NCBI GenBank assembly: GCA_050246945.1
Contig: JBFWVC010000019.1
Coordinates: 31,202 to 95,201, forward strand
DNA: 64,000 nucleotides
Reading direction: 5' to 3'
Source: JAEUMD01 sp050246945
Lineage (GTDB): Bacteria; Pseudomonadota; Alphaproteobacteria; Rhizobiales; Hyphomicrobiaceae
The stretch's first letter is position 1; each line of letters begins with the position of its first letter. Shown here in pieces: positions 53,618-63,020 of this stretch. The position numbers and the translations under genes were made by a program. The notes beneath the pieces were generated by a model. That model was given only the letters and a program-made list of their open reading frames with translations, did no database searches and had not been told where the DNA came from.

Positions 53618-54907
53618 TCACGATGATGTCGAGCCCTGTTGCACACCGTGGTCCGGTGCAGTCGAGTCGAGTAATCTTAGAGCACTCGAATGAATCCATT
53701 GGGTTATGCGCGGCCGTACCTCGCGACGGAAGCGCGACCCGTTGAAGACGCCGTAGTGACCGACGCCAGACTGCACATGCGCCAATTTCATGTGCTCCGG
53801 TATATTCGGGCACAGCCCATGTGCCGCCGAGGTCTGCCCTACGCCGCAAATGTCGTCGCGCTCGCCCTCTATGGTGAACAGCGCCGTCTTCCTGATCTGC
53901 TTGCAATCCACGAGACGCCCGCGATGACGGAACGTACCCTCTGGCAGCGCGTGCTCGAGGAAAACCCTTTCGACCGTCTCCAGGTAAAACTTGCCCGGCA
54001 GATCCATCACCGCCAGATATTCTTCGTAGAACTCGTTGTGCTGGCGCACCGAATCCTGGTCGCCTTCGATGAGCTTGTGAAACAGTTCGACGTGCGCGGA
54101 GGCGTGTCTCTCCAGGTTCATCGTCATGAATCCCGTAAGTTGCAGGAAACCTGGATAGACCTTCCGCATGAAGCCGGCGTTGGGAAACGGCACCTGCGCG
54201 ATGATGTTGTGTTCGAACCAGGCGAGTGACCTCTTCTCCGCCAACCGGTTGACGACGGTTGGGTTGATCCGCGAGTCGATTGGCCCCCCCATCAGCGTAA
54301 GTGAGGCAGGCTGGCAAGGATCGTCGTCGGCTGCCATCAACGCGGTCGTTGCAAGTGCCGGAACGGATGGCTGGCAGACCGCGATGACATGTGCGCCCCG
54401 TCCCACGAACGTGATGAAAGCGCGCAGATAGTCGATGAAATCGTCAAGGCCGAATTCGCCCTCGTGCAGCGGCACGTCTCGCGCATCGACCCAGTCCGTA
54501 ATGTAGACGTCGTGATGAACGAGCAGGTCGCGAACCGTCCCGCGAAGAAGCGTTGCATAGTGGCCGGACAGCGGAGCGATCACCAGCACCGGCGGGGCAG
54601 CCAGCGGTCGACCGGAATATGGTTGGCGCGCGAAGTGCACGAGATTGCAGAACGTCCGGCGCTGCACGATCGACTGTATCACCGGCACGCTGCGGCCATC
54701 GATTTCCACCGAGTCGATGGCGAACTCGGGCTTGCCGTAGCGCCGCGTAAGGCTCTCAAAGACCCCGCAGGCCGCCGAAACCACACGCGCTGGCAGCGTG
54801 GAGGAGAACGGGTTCAACGGCATGTCGAGCCCGGTCTTGAGTGCACAGTTGAAGAGCCGCAGGGGCGCCATCATCACGTGCGCCATTTCGTAGGCATGAT
54901 AATGCAT
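53618..54907 (-). CDS. phaZ: Intracellular polyhydroxyalkanoate depolymerase
   Basis: A 429-residue cytoplasmic enzyme that mobilises stored PHB granules. I start at ATG 54907 (HYHAYEMAHVMMAPLRLFN), a conserved family N-terminus. The active-site-like VCQPSVPAL with a Cys nucleophile (C178) and ITDWVDARDVPLHEGEF are diagnostic of the PhaZ1 type found with C. necator. PHA synthase is not in the window. The exported esterase at 43519 is a second, different depolymerase. Confidence 0.92.
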   Translation of the reverse strand: MHYHAYEMAHVMMAPLRLFNCALKTGLDMPLNPFSSTLPARVVSAACGVFESLTRRYGKPEFAIDSVEIDGRSVPVIQSIVQRRTFCNLVHFARQPYSGRPLAAPPVLVIAPLSGHYATLLRGTVRDLLVHHDVYITDWVDARDVPLHEGEFGLDDFIDYLRAFITFVGRGAHVIAVCQPSVPALATTALMAADDDPCQPASLTLMGGPIDSRINPTVVNRLAEKRSLAWFEHNIIAQVPFPNAGFMRKVYPGFLQLTGFMTMNLERHASAHVELFHKLIEGDQDSVRQHNEFYEEYLAVMDLPGKFYLETVERVFLEHALPEGTFRHRGRLVDCKQIRKTALFTIEGERDDICGVGQTSAAHGLCPNIPEHMKLAHVQSGVGHYGVFNGSRFRREVRPRITQWIHSSALRLLDSTAPDHGVQQGSTSS

Positions 54908-55233
54908 GATGCCTTCCGCATGGCGGCGCCAGGTTCCGCTCGGCACTCGCCCTTGAGTTACAGCTCGATTTCCACGCATCGAGCGTCGCCTCTTCGAACG
55001 CCCGGACGCGACATGGGCAGCCTTGCCGCCCTTCCTCCTGTGCGCCGCCTGGCCCGCGTCCCGACTGATGGTGCACTGCTTGACGCGCGCGTCAAGCCCG
55101 ATGCGTCCCCTCGGTGAATGTTTTCTTGTCCCGTGGCCTGCACGCTCGCGGAAGGGCCAAACCTCGCGGTCTTTCGGCCTGCATCTTGCCGCAAGGCTAT
55201 CAATCGCCGGAGGCTTGCCCTCCGTCTCTCGCC
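54908..55233. other. Intergenic stretch between ngg and phaZ
   Basis: About 325 bases between two minus-strand genes. A small hairpin CGGAGG-CTTGC-CCTCCG lies near 55208-55224, soon after the ngg stop. Promoter of phaZ must be in the left part. No gene is supported. Confidence 0.4.
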
Positions 55234-56985
55234 TCAGTCGGCGGCCGTTCGTGCCTGGGCCTTGGTCTGCGGGAACAGGAGATCGAGGAACCGTTCCGCC
55301 GTCGGCGCGGGCTCATGGTTGGCGAGCCCTGGACGCTCGTTGGCCTCAATGAATCGATACTCTGGCTGATCGGGAGCCGTGACGATCATGTCGAAGCCCA
55401 CCACTGGCATGCCCAGAACGCTGGCCCCCTTCGACGCGGCCTCGGCGAGCCTCGGGTGCAACTGCTCCGTGACGTCGTGAATAGTGCCACCAGTATGCAG
55501 GTTCGCCGTCTTGCGGACGACCAGAGGCTCGCCATCGGCGAGCACATCGTGCAGCGAATGCCCGGCCTGTCGTACGCAGCGCTCCGTTTCAGCATCGAGC
55601 GGGATACGACTTTCTCCCTTCGTCGCAGCGGCCCGCCGCCGGGACTGCTTGTCGATCAGCGACATGATCGAATGCTTGCCGTCGCCGACGATGCTTGCGG
55701 GCTTTCGTATGGCCGCTGCCACGACCTCCCCTGCGATGACGATGATCCGCAAATCCTCGCCCTCCACGAATTCCTCCGCAAGCACCCGCTCGGAAAGCTC
55801 GCGCGCCTGTCGGAATGCGGCCGTCACACTGGGTTCCGAGCGTAGGTCGACCGCAACGCCCGATCCCTGCTCGCCCCGCGCCGGCTTGATCACGACGCGG
55901 CCGTGGCGATTGAGGAAGTCGATCGCCTCTGCTTCGCTGGCGACGGTCTCCTGGAGTGGCACGTCAAGTCCCGCGGCAGTCAGCAGCCTGTGAGTGAGAG
56001 CCTTGTCATCGCAACGGCTCATGGCAACTGCTGAGGTGAGATCGCTGAGCGATTCCCTGCAATGGATTGAGCGGCCGCCGAGCGAAAGCTTGAACAGGCC
56101 GGCCTCGGCATCTTCGATATCGACTGCGATGCCGCGACGCCGGGCTTCGTCAGTGATGATGGTTGCGTATATGTTGAGTTCGTCGTTCGGCTCCGGGCCG
56201 ATGAACAAAAGTTCGTTGATCTGGTTCTTCATCTTCACAGAGAACACGGGCACCTGCGCGAAGCCGAGCTTATGGTAGAGCGATATGGCCTCGGTGTTGT
56301 CGTGCATTACTGAAAGATCCATGTAGGCGCGCCCGGCGGCCTGATGCGTGGCAGCCAGTCCCAGCACCAGGCGCTGGCCGATTCCCGGGAGTGCAGTGCG
56401 TCCATCGACCGCAAGCGCCCATAGGCTCGCTCCATTCTCGGGATCGTTGAACGCAACCTTGTGATCGACCCCCATAACCACGCCGGCCACACGTTTGGTT
56501 GACTTGTCCTCGGCGACCAGGATGCGCACTGGCCCGTCGGCTGCCAGCTCGCCGACATAGCCGGCGCGCAAAGGTACCATGCCATGACTCGAGTATATTG
56601 CGTTGATGCCTGCTTCGTCGCTGCGCCGCGCCTTGCGGATCACCACGCCGGTCGCCGTGTTCCGCTTGATGCGTGCCCCGGTGAGATCGAGGCGAAACGT
56701 ATGTGACGGATCGAGGAACAGCGCCTGCGGAGCCTGGGCCAGCACCAGATGCGGCTCGGAAACGTAGAATGCGATGTCTCGCCGCCCTTGTTCCTCGTCC
56801 TGCAGGGTCCTTGCAATTCGGCTCGGATCATCGAAAGTCTGGCCGAATATCAGGCGCCCCCAGCCGCAATCGACAACTGACATTCGGGCACTGGACTTTT
56901 TCTGGGACTTGCGCGCGGCCGCAGCTCGCATCTTGTGCGGGTTGGCGTGTGGCTTGTCCGATTTTGCTGGTTGCACGGTCGTCAT
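55234..56985 (-). CDS. ngg: N-acetylglutaminylglutamine synthetase
   Basis: A 583-residue fusion of a GNAT acetyltransferase domain (about 100-270, VIRKARRSDEAGINAIYSSH and ALPGIGQRLVLGLAATHQ) with an ATP-grasp ligase domain (about 320-580, RVVIKPARGEQGSGVAVD). Together they acetylate and join two glutamines in making the dipeptide osmolyte NAGGN. I start at ATG 56985 because the next 40 upstream codons are poor. It follows asnO by 95 bases in the same direction, as in other NAGGN loci. Confidence 0.9.
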   Translation of the reverse strand: MTTVQPAKSDKPHANPHKMRAAAARKSQKKSSARMSVVDCGWGRLIFGQTFDDPSRIARTLQDEEQGRRDIAFYVSEPHLVLAQAPQALFLDPSHTFRLDLTGARIKRNTATGVVIRKARRSDEAGINAIYSSHGMVPLRAGYVGELAADGPVRILVAEDKSTKRVAGVVMGVDHKVAFNDPENGASLWALAVDGRTALPGIGQRLVLGLAATHQAAGRAYMDLSVMHDNTEAISLYHKLGFAQVPVFSVKMKNQINELLFIGPEPNDELNIYATIITDEARRRGIAVDIEDAEAGLFKLSLGGRSIHCRESLSDLTSAVAMSRCDDKALTHRLLTAAGLDVPLQETVASEAEAIDFLNRHGRVVIKPARGEQGSGVAVDLRSEPSVTAAFRQARELSERVLAEEFVEGEDLRIIVIAGEVVAAAIRKPASIVGDGKHSIMSLIDKQSRRRAAATKGESRIPLDAETERCVRQAGHSLHDVLADGEPLVVRKTANLHTGGTIHDVTEQLHPRLAEAASKGASVLGMPVVGFDMIVTAPDQPEYRFIEANERPGLANHEPAPTAERFLDLLFPQTKAQARTAAD

Positions 56986-57080
56986 GGCGTGCTGTCCTCG
57001 TCGTGGCACAAAATTCGTGAGACCTGGTGGTTCAAGTGATCTGCGCTCTGCCGAGGAAGAACCCTCTCCCCTGGCGGGAT

Positions 57081-58874
57081 TTATAGACCGTGGGTCTGCA
57101 GCCACATCTCAAGCAGTGAGACCTGCCACAGCTTCGAGCCTCTGAGTGGCGTGATGTGCGCCTTGGGATCGTCTAGTAGCCGGTCGATATAATTTCTCTT
57201 GTAGAGCCCACGCTCGCGTGCGGCTTGCGAGTTGAGCGCGTCGCGCACCATGTCGAGCGTCGTGCCCTCGATGTATTTCAAGGCCGGCACGGGGAAGTAG
57301 CCCTTCGGCCGGTCGATCACTTCGGCAGGGATTACCTCGCGCGCCACATCCTTCAGAATGCCCTTGCCGCCGTCCTTGAGCTTCTCCTCCGGCGGGATCG
57401 TCGCTGCAAGTTCCACAAGCTCGTGGTCGAGAAACGGAACGCGCGCTTCCAGGCCCCAGGCCATCGTCATGTTGTCGACCCGCTTGACCGGATCGTCGAC
57501 CAGCATCACGGTCGTGTCCAGTCTCAGTGCACGATCGACCGGCGTAGCCGCACCCGGACGCGCGAAATGCTCATCCACGTAGGACAGCGCATAGTCGGCG
57601 GCTTCACCGTCGTCCGGTATGTATTTGTCGGAAACGAGCTCCCTGTAATCGGCGAGATCGCGATCGAAGAAGGCGCGCTTGTAGTCGCCGACCGGGTCGT
57701 TGGTGTCCGCCAGCGGCGGGTACCAGTGATAGCCAGCGAATACTTCGTCGGCGCCCTGTCCGCTCTGCACTACCTTGACGTGTTGCGATACGGCTTCTGA
57801 CAGCAGGTAGAAACCGACGTTGTCATGGCTGACCATCGGTTCCGACATCGCTCCGATGACGTCGGGTAGAGTCGAAAGCATCCGCTCGGAATCGATCATC
57901 AGCTTATGATGGTCGGTGCCGAAGTGCTTCGCGATGAGATCGGAATATTGGAACTCGTCGCCCTGCTCCCCGTGAACCGCCTCGAAGCCGATCGAAAATG
58001 TCTTGAGCCCTGATTGCCCCGCCTCCGCGAGAAGACCCACGATGAGGCTGGAATCGACGCCGCCGGACAGGAGCACGCCCACCGGCACATCCGCGATCAT
58101 GCGGCGCGCTACGGCGTTGCGCAGCGCCTCGTGGACTCGCGCCCGCCAGTCGGCAGGACTGAGCTCCACGTCGGCTGCCGTGCGTTCGAAGCGCGGCGCC
58201 CAGTACGTCCAGTCATTCGAACGACCATCCGGCTCGTAGGTCCGCACTGTCGCCGGCGGCAATTTCCGGATACCCTGAATCATAGTATAGGGCGGCGGGA
58301 CAACCGCATGAAATGACATGTAGAAATTGAGAGCCACCGGGTCTATTGCGGTGTCGATCCCCCCCGCATTCAGGAGCGCCGGCAAGGATGAGGCAAAACG
58401 CAGCATCTTGCCCTCTCTGCGCTCTGAGATATAGAGAGGCTTGATCCCGAGGCGATCGCGCGCCAGGACCACCCGTCCGGTGTCACGTTCATGGATGGCA
58501 AAGGCGAACATGCCGTTGAAGCGTTCGACGGCACCTGGCCCCCAGGCATGATAAGCTTTGAGGATCGTTTCGGTGTCGCTGTTGGAGAAGAATTCGTAGC
58601 CCAGGGTGGCGAGTTCGGAGCGCAGGTCGGCATAGTTATAGATGCAGCCGTTGAAAGCGATGCTCAAGCCGAGCTTGGCATCCACCATCGGCTGCGATCC
58701 CCGAGCTGACAAATCGATAATGCTGAGCCGTCGGTGCCCAAAGCCGATCGGCCCATACGTCACAACGCCCGAGGAATCGGGGCCGCGCCGTTCCATCGCG
58801 CGCGTCATTGCCTGCAAGGAGGCCAACGAAACTTCGCTGCCGTCGAAGCGAAGCTCGCCGCAGATGCCACACAT
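57081..58874 (-). CDS. asnO: N-acetylglutaminylglutamine amidotransferase
   Basis: A 597-residue asparagine-synthase-family enzyme. The N-terminus MCGICGELRFDG carries the glutaminase nucleophile Cys2, and the C-terminal synthetase domain starts near 230, with the ATP-binding SGGVDSSL motif. It makes the terminal amide of N-acetylglutaminylglutamine amide, a compatible solute made under osmotic stress. It is upstream of ngg and divergent from a MarR-type regulator gene. The third member of the usual trio, an M42 peptidase, is not adjacent. Confidence 0.92.
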   Translation of the reverse strand: MCGICGELRFDGSEVSLASLQAMTRAMERRGPDSSGVVTYGPIGFGHRRLSIIDLSARGSQPMVDAKLGLSIAFNGCIYNYADLRSELATLGYEFFSNSDTETILKAYHAWGPGAVERFNGMFAFAIHERDTGRVVLARDRLGIKPLYISERREGKMLRFASSLPALLNAGGIDTAIDPVALNFYMSFHAVVPPPYTMIQGIRKLPPATVRTYEPDGRSNDWTYWAPRFERTAADVELSPADWRARVHEALRNAVARRMIADVPVGVLLSGGVDSSLIVGLLAEAGQSGLKTFSIGFEAVHGEQGDEFQYSDLIAKHFGTDHHKLMIDSERMLSTLPDVIGAMSEPMVSHDNVGFYLLSEAVSQHVKVVQSGQGADEVFAGYHWYPPLADTNDPVGDYKRAFFDRDLADYRELVSDKYIPDDGEAADYALSYVDEHFARPGAATPVDRALRLDTTVMLVDDPVKRVDNMTMAWGLEARVPFLDHELVELAATIPPEEKLKDGGKGILKDVAREVIPAEVIDRPKGYFPVPALKYIEGTTLDMVRDALNSQAARERGLYKRNYIDRLLDDPKAHITPLRGSKLWQVSLLEMWLQTHGL

Positions 58875-59030
58875 ATCTTGAAGATCCTCATGTCGTGCGC
58901 GGCGCGCAACACGAAACGCGCCAAACGCGTTTCCGGGGCAAGAAGGCACACCCGGAATTCCGATCGGTAAACAAAGTTACAACAGCCTTCGATCTTTTCG
59001 TGCGCAGTTACGTAGGGAAGGAATCAATTG

Positions 59031-59561
59031 ATGTCAAACGAACAGCCCCTGCGGCCATTGGCATCGAATACCGGGCCAGAGGCGGTCGCAATAGCGATTG
59101 CGCCCACTCCGGCGCCAGACCATGTCAATCAGATCCTGCGCCTTTTGCGCCGGATCAACCACGCCACGGACTTGCACTCCAAGTACCTGATCAAGGCAAC
59201 CGGCTTGACCACGCCACAGCTGATCGTGCTCAAGGCAATCCACGAATTGGGCGAAGTCACGGCTGGCACGATTGCGGAACACGTCAGCCTCAGTGCCGGA
59301 ACGGTGTCGATCCTGCTCGACCGCCTGGAAACACACGGCCTCATAGAGCGCTACCGCAGCACCAGGGACCGGCGTGTCGCTCACGCCCGTGTGACGCAAA
59401 AGGGCCTGGACGTCGTCTCGCGGGCACCAGCCCTGATGCGCGACAAGTTCATCGAGCGCTTCTCGCGCCTCGATGGCGCGGAGCAGGCACAGTCGCTGGT
59501 GGTCCTCAAGACGATTGCCGACATGATGGACGCCAACGACGGCGAAGAGCACGTTATCTGA
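59031..59561 (+). CDS. MarR family transcriptional regulator
   Basis: A 176-residue winged-helix regulator. The helix-turn-helix is at about 60-90 (TTPQLIVLKAIHELGEVTAG then LSAGTVSILLDRLETHGLIERY) with the wing RDRRVAHARVTQKG. A Pro/Ala-rich N-terminal tail precedes the domain. It is divergent from asnO with 156 bases between, the right place to regulate the osmolyte operon or itself. The ligand is unknown. ATG 59031 is preferred over the adjacent TTG. Confidence 0.88.
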   Translation: MSNEQPLRPLASNTGPEAVAIAIAPTPAPDHVNQILRLLRRINHATDLHSKYLIKATGLTTPQLIVLKAIHELGEVTAGTIAEHVSLSAGTVSILLDRLETHGLIERYRSTRDRRVAHARVTQKGLDVVSRAPALMRDKFIERFSRLDGAEQAQSLVVLKTIADMMDANDGEEHVI

Positions 59562-59610
59562 TAAGCGGCCAAACGGGATTCCGTTGAGTTGATGGCCCCT
59601 TCGCGCCAAA

Positions 59611-59642
59611 CAAAAAAAGAAAGGCCGCCCGGAGGCGGCCTT
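59611..59642 (-). terminator. Bidirectional intrinsic terminator
   Basis: AAGGCCGCC-CGGA-GGCGGCCTT (59621-59642). On the minus strand it is followed by TTTCTTTTTTTG, so it ends the porin transcript; it also lies behind the MarR gene on the plus strand. Confidence 0.9.
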
Positions 59643-59674
59643 CCCTGTGTCCTGCTGTCTGTTTGGGGGACAGC

Positions 59675-60934
59675 TTAGAACTGGATGCGGGCACCAGCCA
59701 TAACCTGATCGAAGCTCTGGTAGCTGGTGTAAACATCTCCTTGGGTCACATCAGAACCGTCGTAGTTGCGGTACTGCAGGTAGATGTCCATCGCCGCTGC
59801 ATCGATCTGCTGGTTGATGCCAAGGCCCCAGGCGCGCAGCTTACCCGAGTCGATTTGCGGCGTGTCGCCGATGCTCCACCGCTGATACTCGCCGTAGAAC
59901 GTCGTCTTGCCGAGCGGGAACCACTTGCGCTCGATACCGGCAACCACGAACCACTGCGTGGAGGTGTCGTCGAATCCTGCCGGAACGTTGTTGTCCCAGC
60001 GGATACCGTAGCCGCCTTCAACGAACAGGCCCGTCGGAGCATGCAGCGCGCCGCCCCAGATGCCGAACTGTTCGCAGGCACGGTCCGGCGTTGCGGCCGC
60101 CGTGCAGTTGCGCTCGTCGTTGTTACCATCGCGCCACTGCTGGTAGCCCACGTTCATGGCCAGCTTCAGGCCGTTGAACTCACCCGCATAGCGAAGTGCG
60201 ACGTCCCACTGGTCGTCCTCGCCCCAGGTCGCCGAGAGCTTGAAGCCCGCAAGCGCCGGCGAGTCGTAGCGCACGACGTTCATACGGTTGCCTTCACCGA
60301 TCTGCGCCGAGTCGGTGCTGTTGCCGCCCATGAGGTTGCGAATCTGACGGCCAGTACCTCCGGTCGGCGTGCGAAGAAAGAACGAACCCACCTGCGCGGC
60401 GCCGTTCTCGCTCATGAAGTGACCGATATTGGCCACATGCGCGTCGAGCAAACCATCGGTCGCCGTCGACTGCTGGCCGACCGACACGCGGCCGAGACGC
60501 TTGGAGTCGAGGTACCAGGCGCTGACACGCACGCCAACGCCGGAGCCATTGTCGTCGTTATTTTGATCGACACCGTCCGAACGCGAGCCGGCTACGCCGA
60601 GCTCGATCGTGTAGCCCGCCGACCATTCGTCGCTGATCTTCGCGCTGCCGGTGAAGCGGAAGCGAGTCTGCGACACCATGTCGGTGACCTGGTAGGCGTT
60701 GGACTCAACGCCGTCATCCCAGAACAGGACGGCTTCGTTGACCCATCCCGACACCGTCAGAGAAACCTTGCGGTTACCCTTGCGTGCGGTCGTGGCCTCG
60801 AGTTCGGCAACGCGCTCCTCGAGATCTGCGCAGCAATCGCCACCGAGGTCGGCAGCCATTGCGTTCGTCGAAAAGATGCTGGCGGCAGCAGCAACAGCAA
60901 AGATGCTCCCCCGCTTCATCAGTCCCCCAATCAT
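59675..60934 (-). CDS. Porin, Hyphomicrobiales Porin_2 family (copy 1)
   Basis: A 419-residue outer-membrane porin. ATG 60934 with GGAG six bases upstream is preferred (60919 is also possible). The signal peptide is KRGSIFAVAAAASIFSTNAM. The mature N-terminus ADLGGDCCADLEERVAEL contains a CC pair and a short coiled coil, followed by RKVSLTVSGWVNEAV, the first strand. The barrel ends in GARIQF with the C-terminal Phe. The gene is a near-paralogue of the next porin gene, 61317-62639, in tandem. It allows small solutes through the outer membrane. Confidence 0.92.
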   Translation of the reverse strand: MIGGLMKRGSIFAVAAAASIFSTNAMAADLGGDCCADLEERVAELEATTARKGNRKVSLTVSGWVNEAVLFWDDGVESNAYQVTDMVSQTRFRFTGSAKISDEWSAGYTIELGVAGSRSDGVDQNNDDNGSGVGVRVSAWYLDSKRLGRVSVGQQSTATDGLLDAHVANIGHFMSENGAAQVGSFFLRTPTGGTGRQIRNLMGGNSTDSAQIGEGNRMNVVRYDSPALAGFKLSATWGEDDQWDVALRYAGEFNGLKLAMNVGYQQWRDGNNDERNCTAAATPDRACEQFGIWGGALHAPTGLFVEGGYGIRWDNNVPAGFDDTSTQWFVVAGIERKWFPLGKTTFYGEYQRWSIGDTPQIDSGKLRAWGLGINQQIDAAAMDIYLQYRNYDGSDVTQGDVYTSYQSFDQVMAGARIQF

Positions 60935-61316
60935 AGTCATCTCCATTTCGGACGTCGGGCCCGCGAATGAAGTTTCACGTCCCGGCTGGATTGTTGTCCT
61001 GACGAGGGGCACATGCACGCACCGGTGCATACGCTGCTCGAACAGAACGCGCTACGCAGGTGACGCAACTGGGATACTGCTGTGATACGCCGCCGGTCCG
61101 GAGCCATACGAGAGGGCTAATCCGGAAAGCCCGCTGCTGAGGAGCGGAGCTACAGGCTCAGGCCTGCATTCAACCCGACGATTCGGAAAACGCCAACTAA
61201 AACTTGAACGTGTGTTGCCCCTTTTTGGGGCAGGTGAGGGGCGTGCGCAACACTACGCACGCCCCTCTATATACTTTCTTAACGCGGTGACCCCGAAAGG
61301 CCTTTTTGGTTATGCA
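60935..61316. other. Region between the two porin genes
   Basis: About 380 bases that must hold the promoter of copy 1. A strong palindrome GAGGGGCGTGCG/CGCACGCCCCTC lies at 61236-61267, after the stop of copy 2. Beside it is TGCCCC-TTTTT-GGGGCA (61216-61232). No T-tract follows the long stem in the copy-2 direction. Confidence 0.5.
61236..61267 (-). terminator. Strong hairpin downstream of porin copy 2
   Basis: GAGGGGCGTGCG and CGCACGCCCCTC form a perfect 12-base stem around eight bases, about 50 bases after the copy-2 stop. It likely ends or stabilises the copy-2 mRNA, separating the two porin units. Confidence 0.6.
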
Positions 61317-62639
61317 TCAGAACTGGATGCGTCCGCCCGCCGTGATCTGCTGGAAGCTCTTGTAGTTGCGGTTAGTGACATCCTCACCGTCATCGTACCT
61401 ATTCGAGCCGTCATAGTTACGATAGAAGAGGTAGATATCCATCGCCGCTGCATCGATCTGCTGGTTGATGCCGAAGCCCCAGGCGCGCAGCTTGGCCGAG
61501 TCATAAGGATCTTCGCTGCCAGGTGCATTCCAGCCAGACTGAGTCATACCAACATCCCAGCGCTGATATTCGCCCCAGATCGTCGTCTTGCCGAGCGGGA
61601 AGAACTTCTGCTCGATACCGGCAACCACGAACCACTGCGTCGAGCTGTCGTCGTATCCCGGTGCAACGTTATTGTCCCAGCGGACGCCATAACCACCTTC
61701 GGCAAACAGACCCGTGGGAACATGCATCAGGCCACCCCAGATGCCGGCCTGCTCGCAGTCGATATCGGGGTTATCCCCAGGAACGCCATCTTTTCCAACC
61801 ACGCAATTTCGCTCTGAGACAGGTGTGGAACCGTTGCCGTCCCTGATCTGCTGGTAGCCGACGTTCATGGCAAGCTTGAAGCCGCCAAATTCGCCAGCGT
61901 AACGTAGAGCGGCATCCCACTGGTCGTCTTCGCCCCAGCTTGCCGAAAGCTTGAAGCCGGCGATCGACGGCGTGTCGTAGCGCACCACATTCATGCGGTT
62001 GCCTTCGCCGATCTGACCGGAGTCCGTGCCCGCCGTGCCTGCGGCGTTGGCACCACCCATGAAGGAATTGATGCGATTGCCATCATGACCAAGCCGGAAC
62101 GCGCCCACTTGTGCGGCGCCGTTCTCGCCGAAGACGTGGCCGAGGTTGGCGATGTGCGAGTCGAGAAGTCCGTCGGTAGCCGTCGACTGCTGGCCGACCG
62201 AAACGCGGCCCAGCGTCTTGGAGTCGAGGTACCAGGCGCTGACACGCACGCTGACGCCGGAGCCATTGTCGTCGTTGTCTGCATCGACACCGTCCGAACG
62301 CGAGCCGGCGACGCCGAGTTCGAGCACATAGCCCGCCGACCAGTCTGCACTGATCTTGGCGTTGCCGGTGAACCGGAAGCGCGTCTGCGACTGCATGTTG
62401 GTCAGCTGATAGACGTTGGATTCATATCCATCGTCCCAGTACGTGACGGCCTCGTTGACCCAGCCCGATACCGTCAGAGACACCTTACGGTTGCCTTTGC
62501 GAGCGGTGGTCGCCTCGAGTTCGGCGACCCGCTCTTCCAAGTCCGCGCAGCAGTCACCGCCGAGATCGGCAGCAAAGACTGGCGTCCAAGCCGTGGACGC
62601 TACGAGAAGCGTAGCGGCGGCGATACTCTTCACTTTCAT
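61317..62639 (-). CDS. Porin, Hyphomicrobiales Porin_2 family (copy 2)
   Basis: A 440-residue porin. ATG 62639 has GGGGGA six bases upstream. The signal peptide is KVKSIAAATLLVASTAWTPVFA. The mature part begins ADLGGDCCADLEERVAEL exactly as in copy 1. It differs in loops: a longer segment with SERNCVVGKDGVPGDN and a different second loop. It ends GGRIQF. The two genes share most strands, so they arose by tandem duplication; differences lie in surface loops and could change selectivity or phage recognition. Confidence 0.92.
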   Translation of the reverse strand: MKVKSIAAATLLVASTAWTPVFAADLGGDCCADLEERVAELEATTARKGNRKVSLTVSGWVNEAVTYWDDGYESNVYQLTNMQSQTRFRFTGNAKISADWSAGYVLELGVAGSRSDGVDADNDDNGSGVSVRVSAWYLDSKTLGRVSVGQQSTATDGLLDSHIANLGHVFGENGAAQVGAFRLGHDGNRINSFMGGANAAGTAGTDSGQIGEGNRMNVVRYDTPSIAGFKLSASWGEDDQWDAALRYAGEFGGFKLAMNVGYQQIRDGNGSTPVSERNCVVGKDGVPGDNPDIDCEQAGIWGGLMHVPTGLFAEGGYGVRWDNNVAPGYDDSSTQWFVVAGIEQKFFPLGKTTIWGEYQRWDVGMTQSGWNAPGSEDPYDSAKLRAWGFGINQQIDAAAMDIYLFYRNYDGSNRYDDGEDVTNRNYKSFQQITAGGRIQF

Positions 62640-62816
62640 TTGGGTTCCCCCTGAAACGCTGTTTACGCTCGCAATACGCATGTCGGATCGCCCAAAGACC
62701 CCCGTAAGCGCTCAAGCAAGGCTCAAGTTAGGTCGCCAACCTGTCGGTTAGCTTTCAGTCCTGTGGCCGATGCGTCACGTGACATCGACGTGCGTTGCGG
62801 GCAGTTTTGTGGGACG

Positions 62817-63008
62817 ATGCAACTCATGGAAAACGCAGGAAAAACTGAGTTCGTGGAGTCGCTTGATGCTGAAAAGAATTTGACAGTGCGCGCCTCCGAA
62901 ACGATCTTTCAGCGCAATGGGAGCACTGTTCAGTCTCCGTGGATTGGCAGAATTTTTGAGGATTTGGCGGCGGACGACGCTTTCCGTCAGCCGGCCGAGG
63001 GCCTCTGA
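62817..63008 (+). CDS. Small protein encoded before the response regulator
   Basis: A predicted 63-residue protein starting at ATG 62817 (or 62826), with a Glu/Lys-rich, mostly polar sequence (ENAGKTEFVESLDAEKNLTV). It ends 12 bases before the regulator start at 63021, a spacing typical of co-transcribed genes. No domain is recognised. The longer frame that opens at 62763 is possible but has no better start site. Real but of unknown role. Confidence 0.5.
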   Translation: MQLMENAGKTEFVESLDAEKNLTVRASETIFQRNGSTVQSPWIGRIFEDLAADDAFRQPAEGL

Positions 63009-63020
63009 GGCGAGCCGCAG

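Noticed and set aside
59663..60970. A 435-codon plus-strand frame over the first porin gene
   Set aside because: Antisense shadow of the porin; the porin strand has the signal peptide and barrel pattern.
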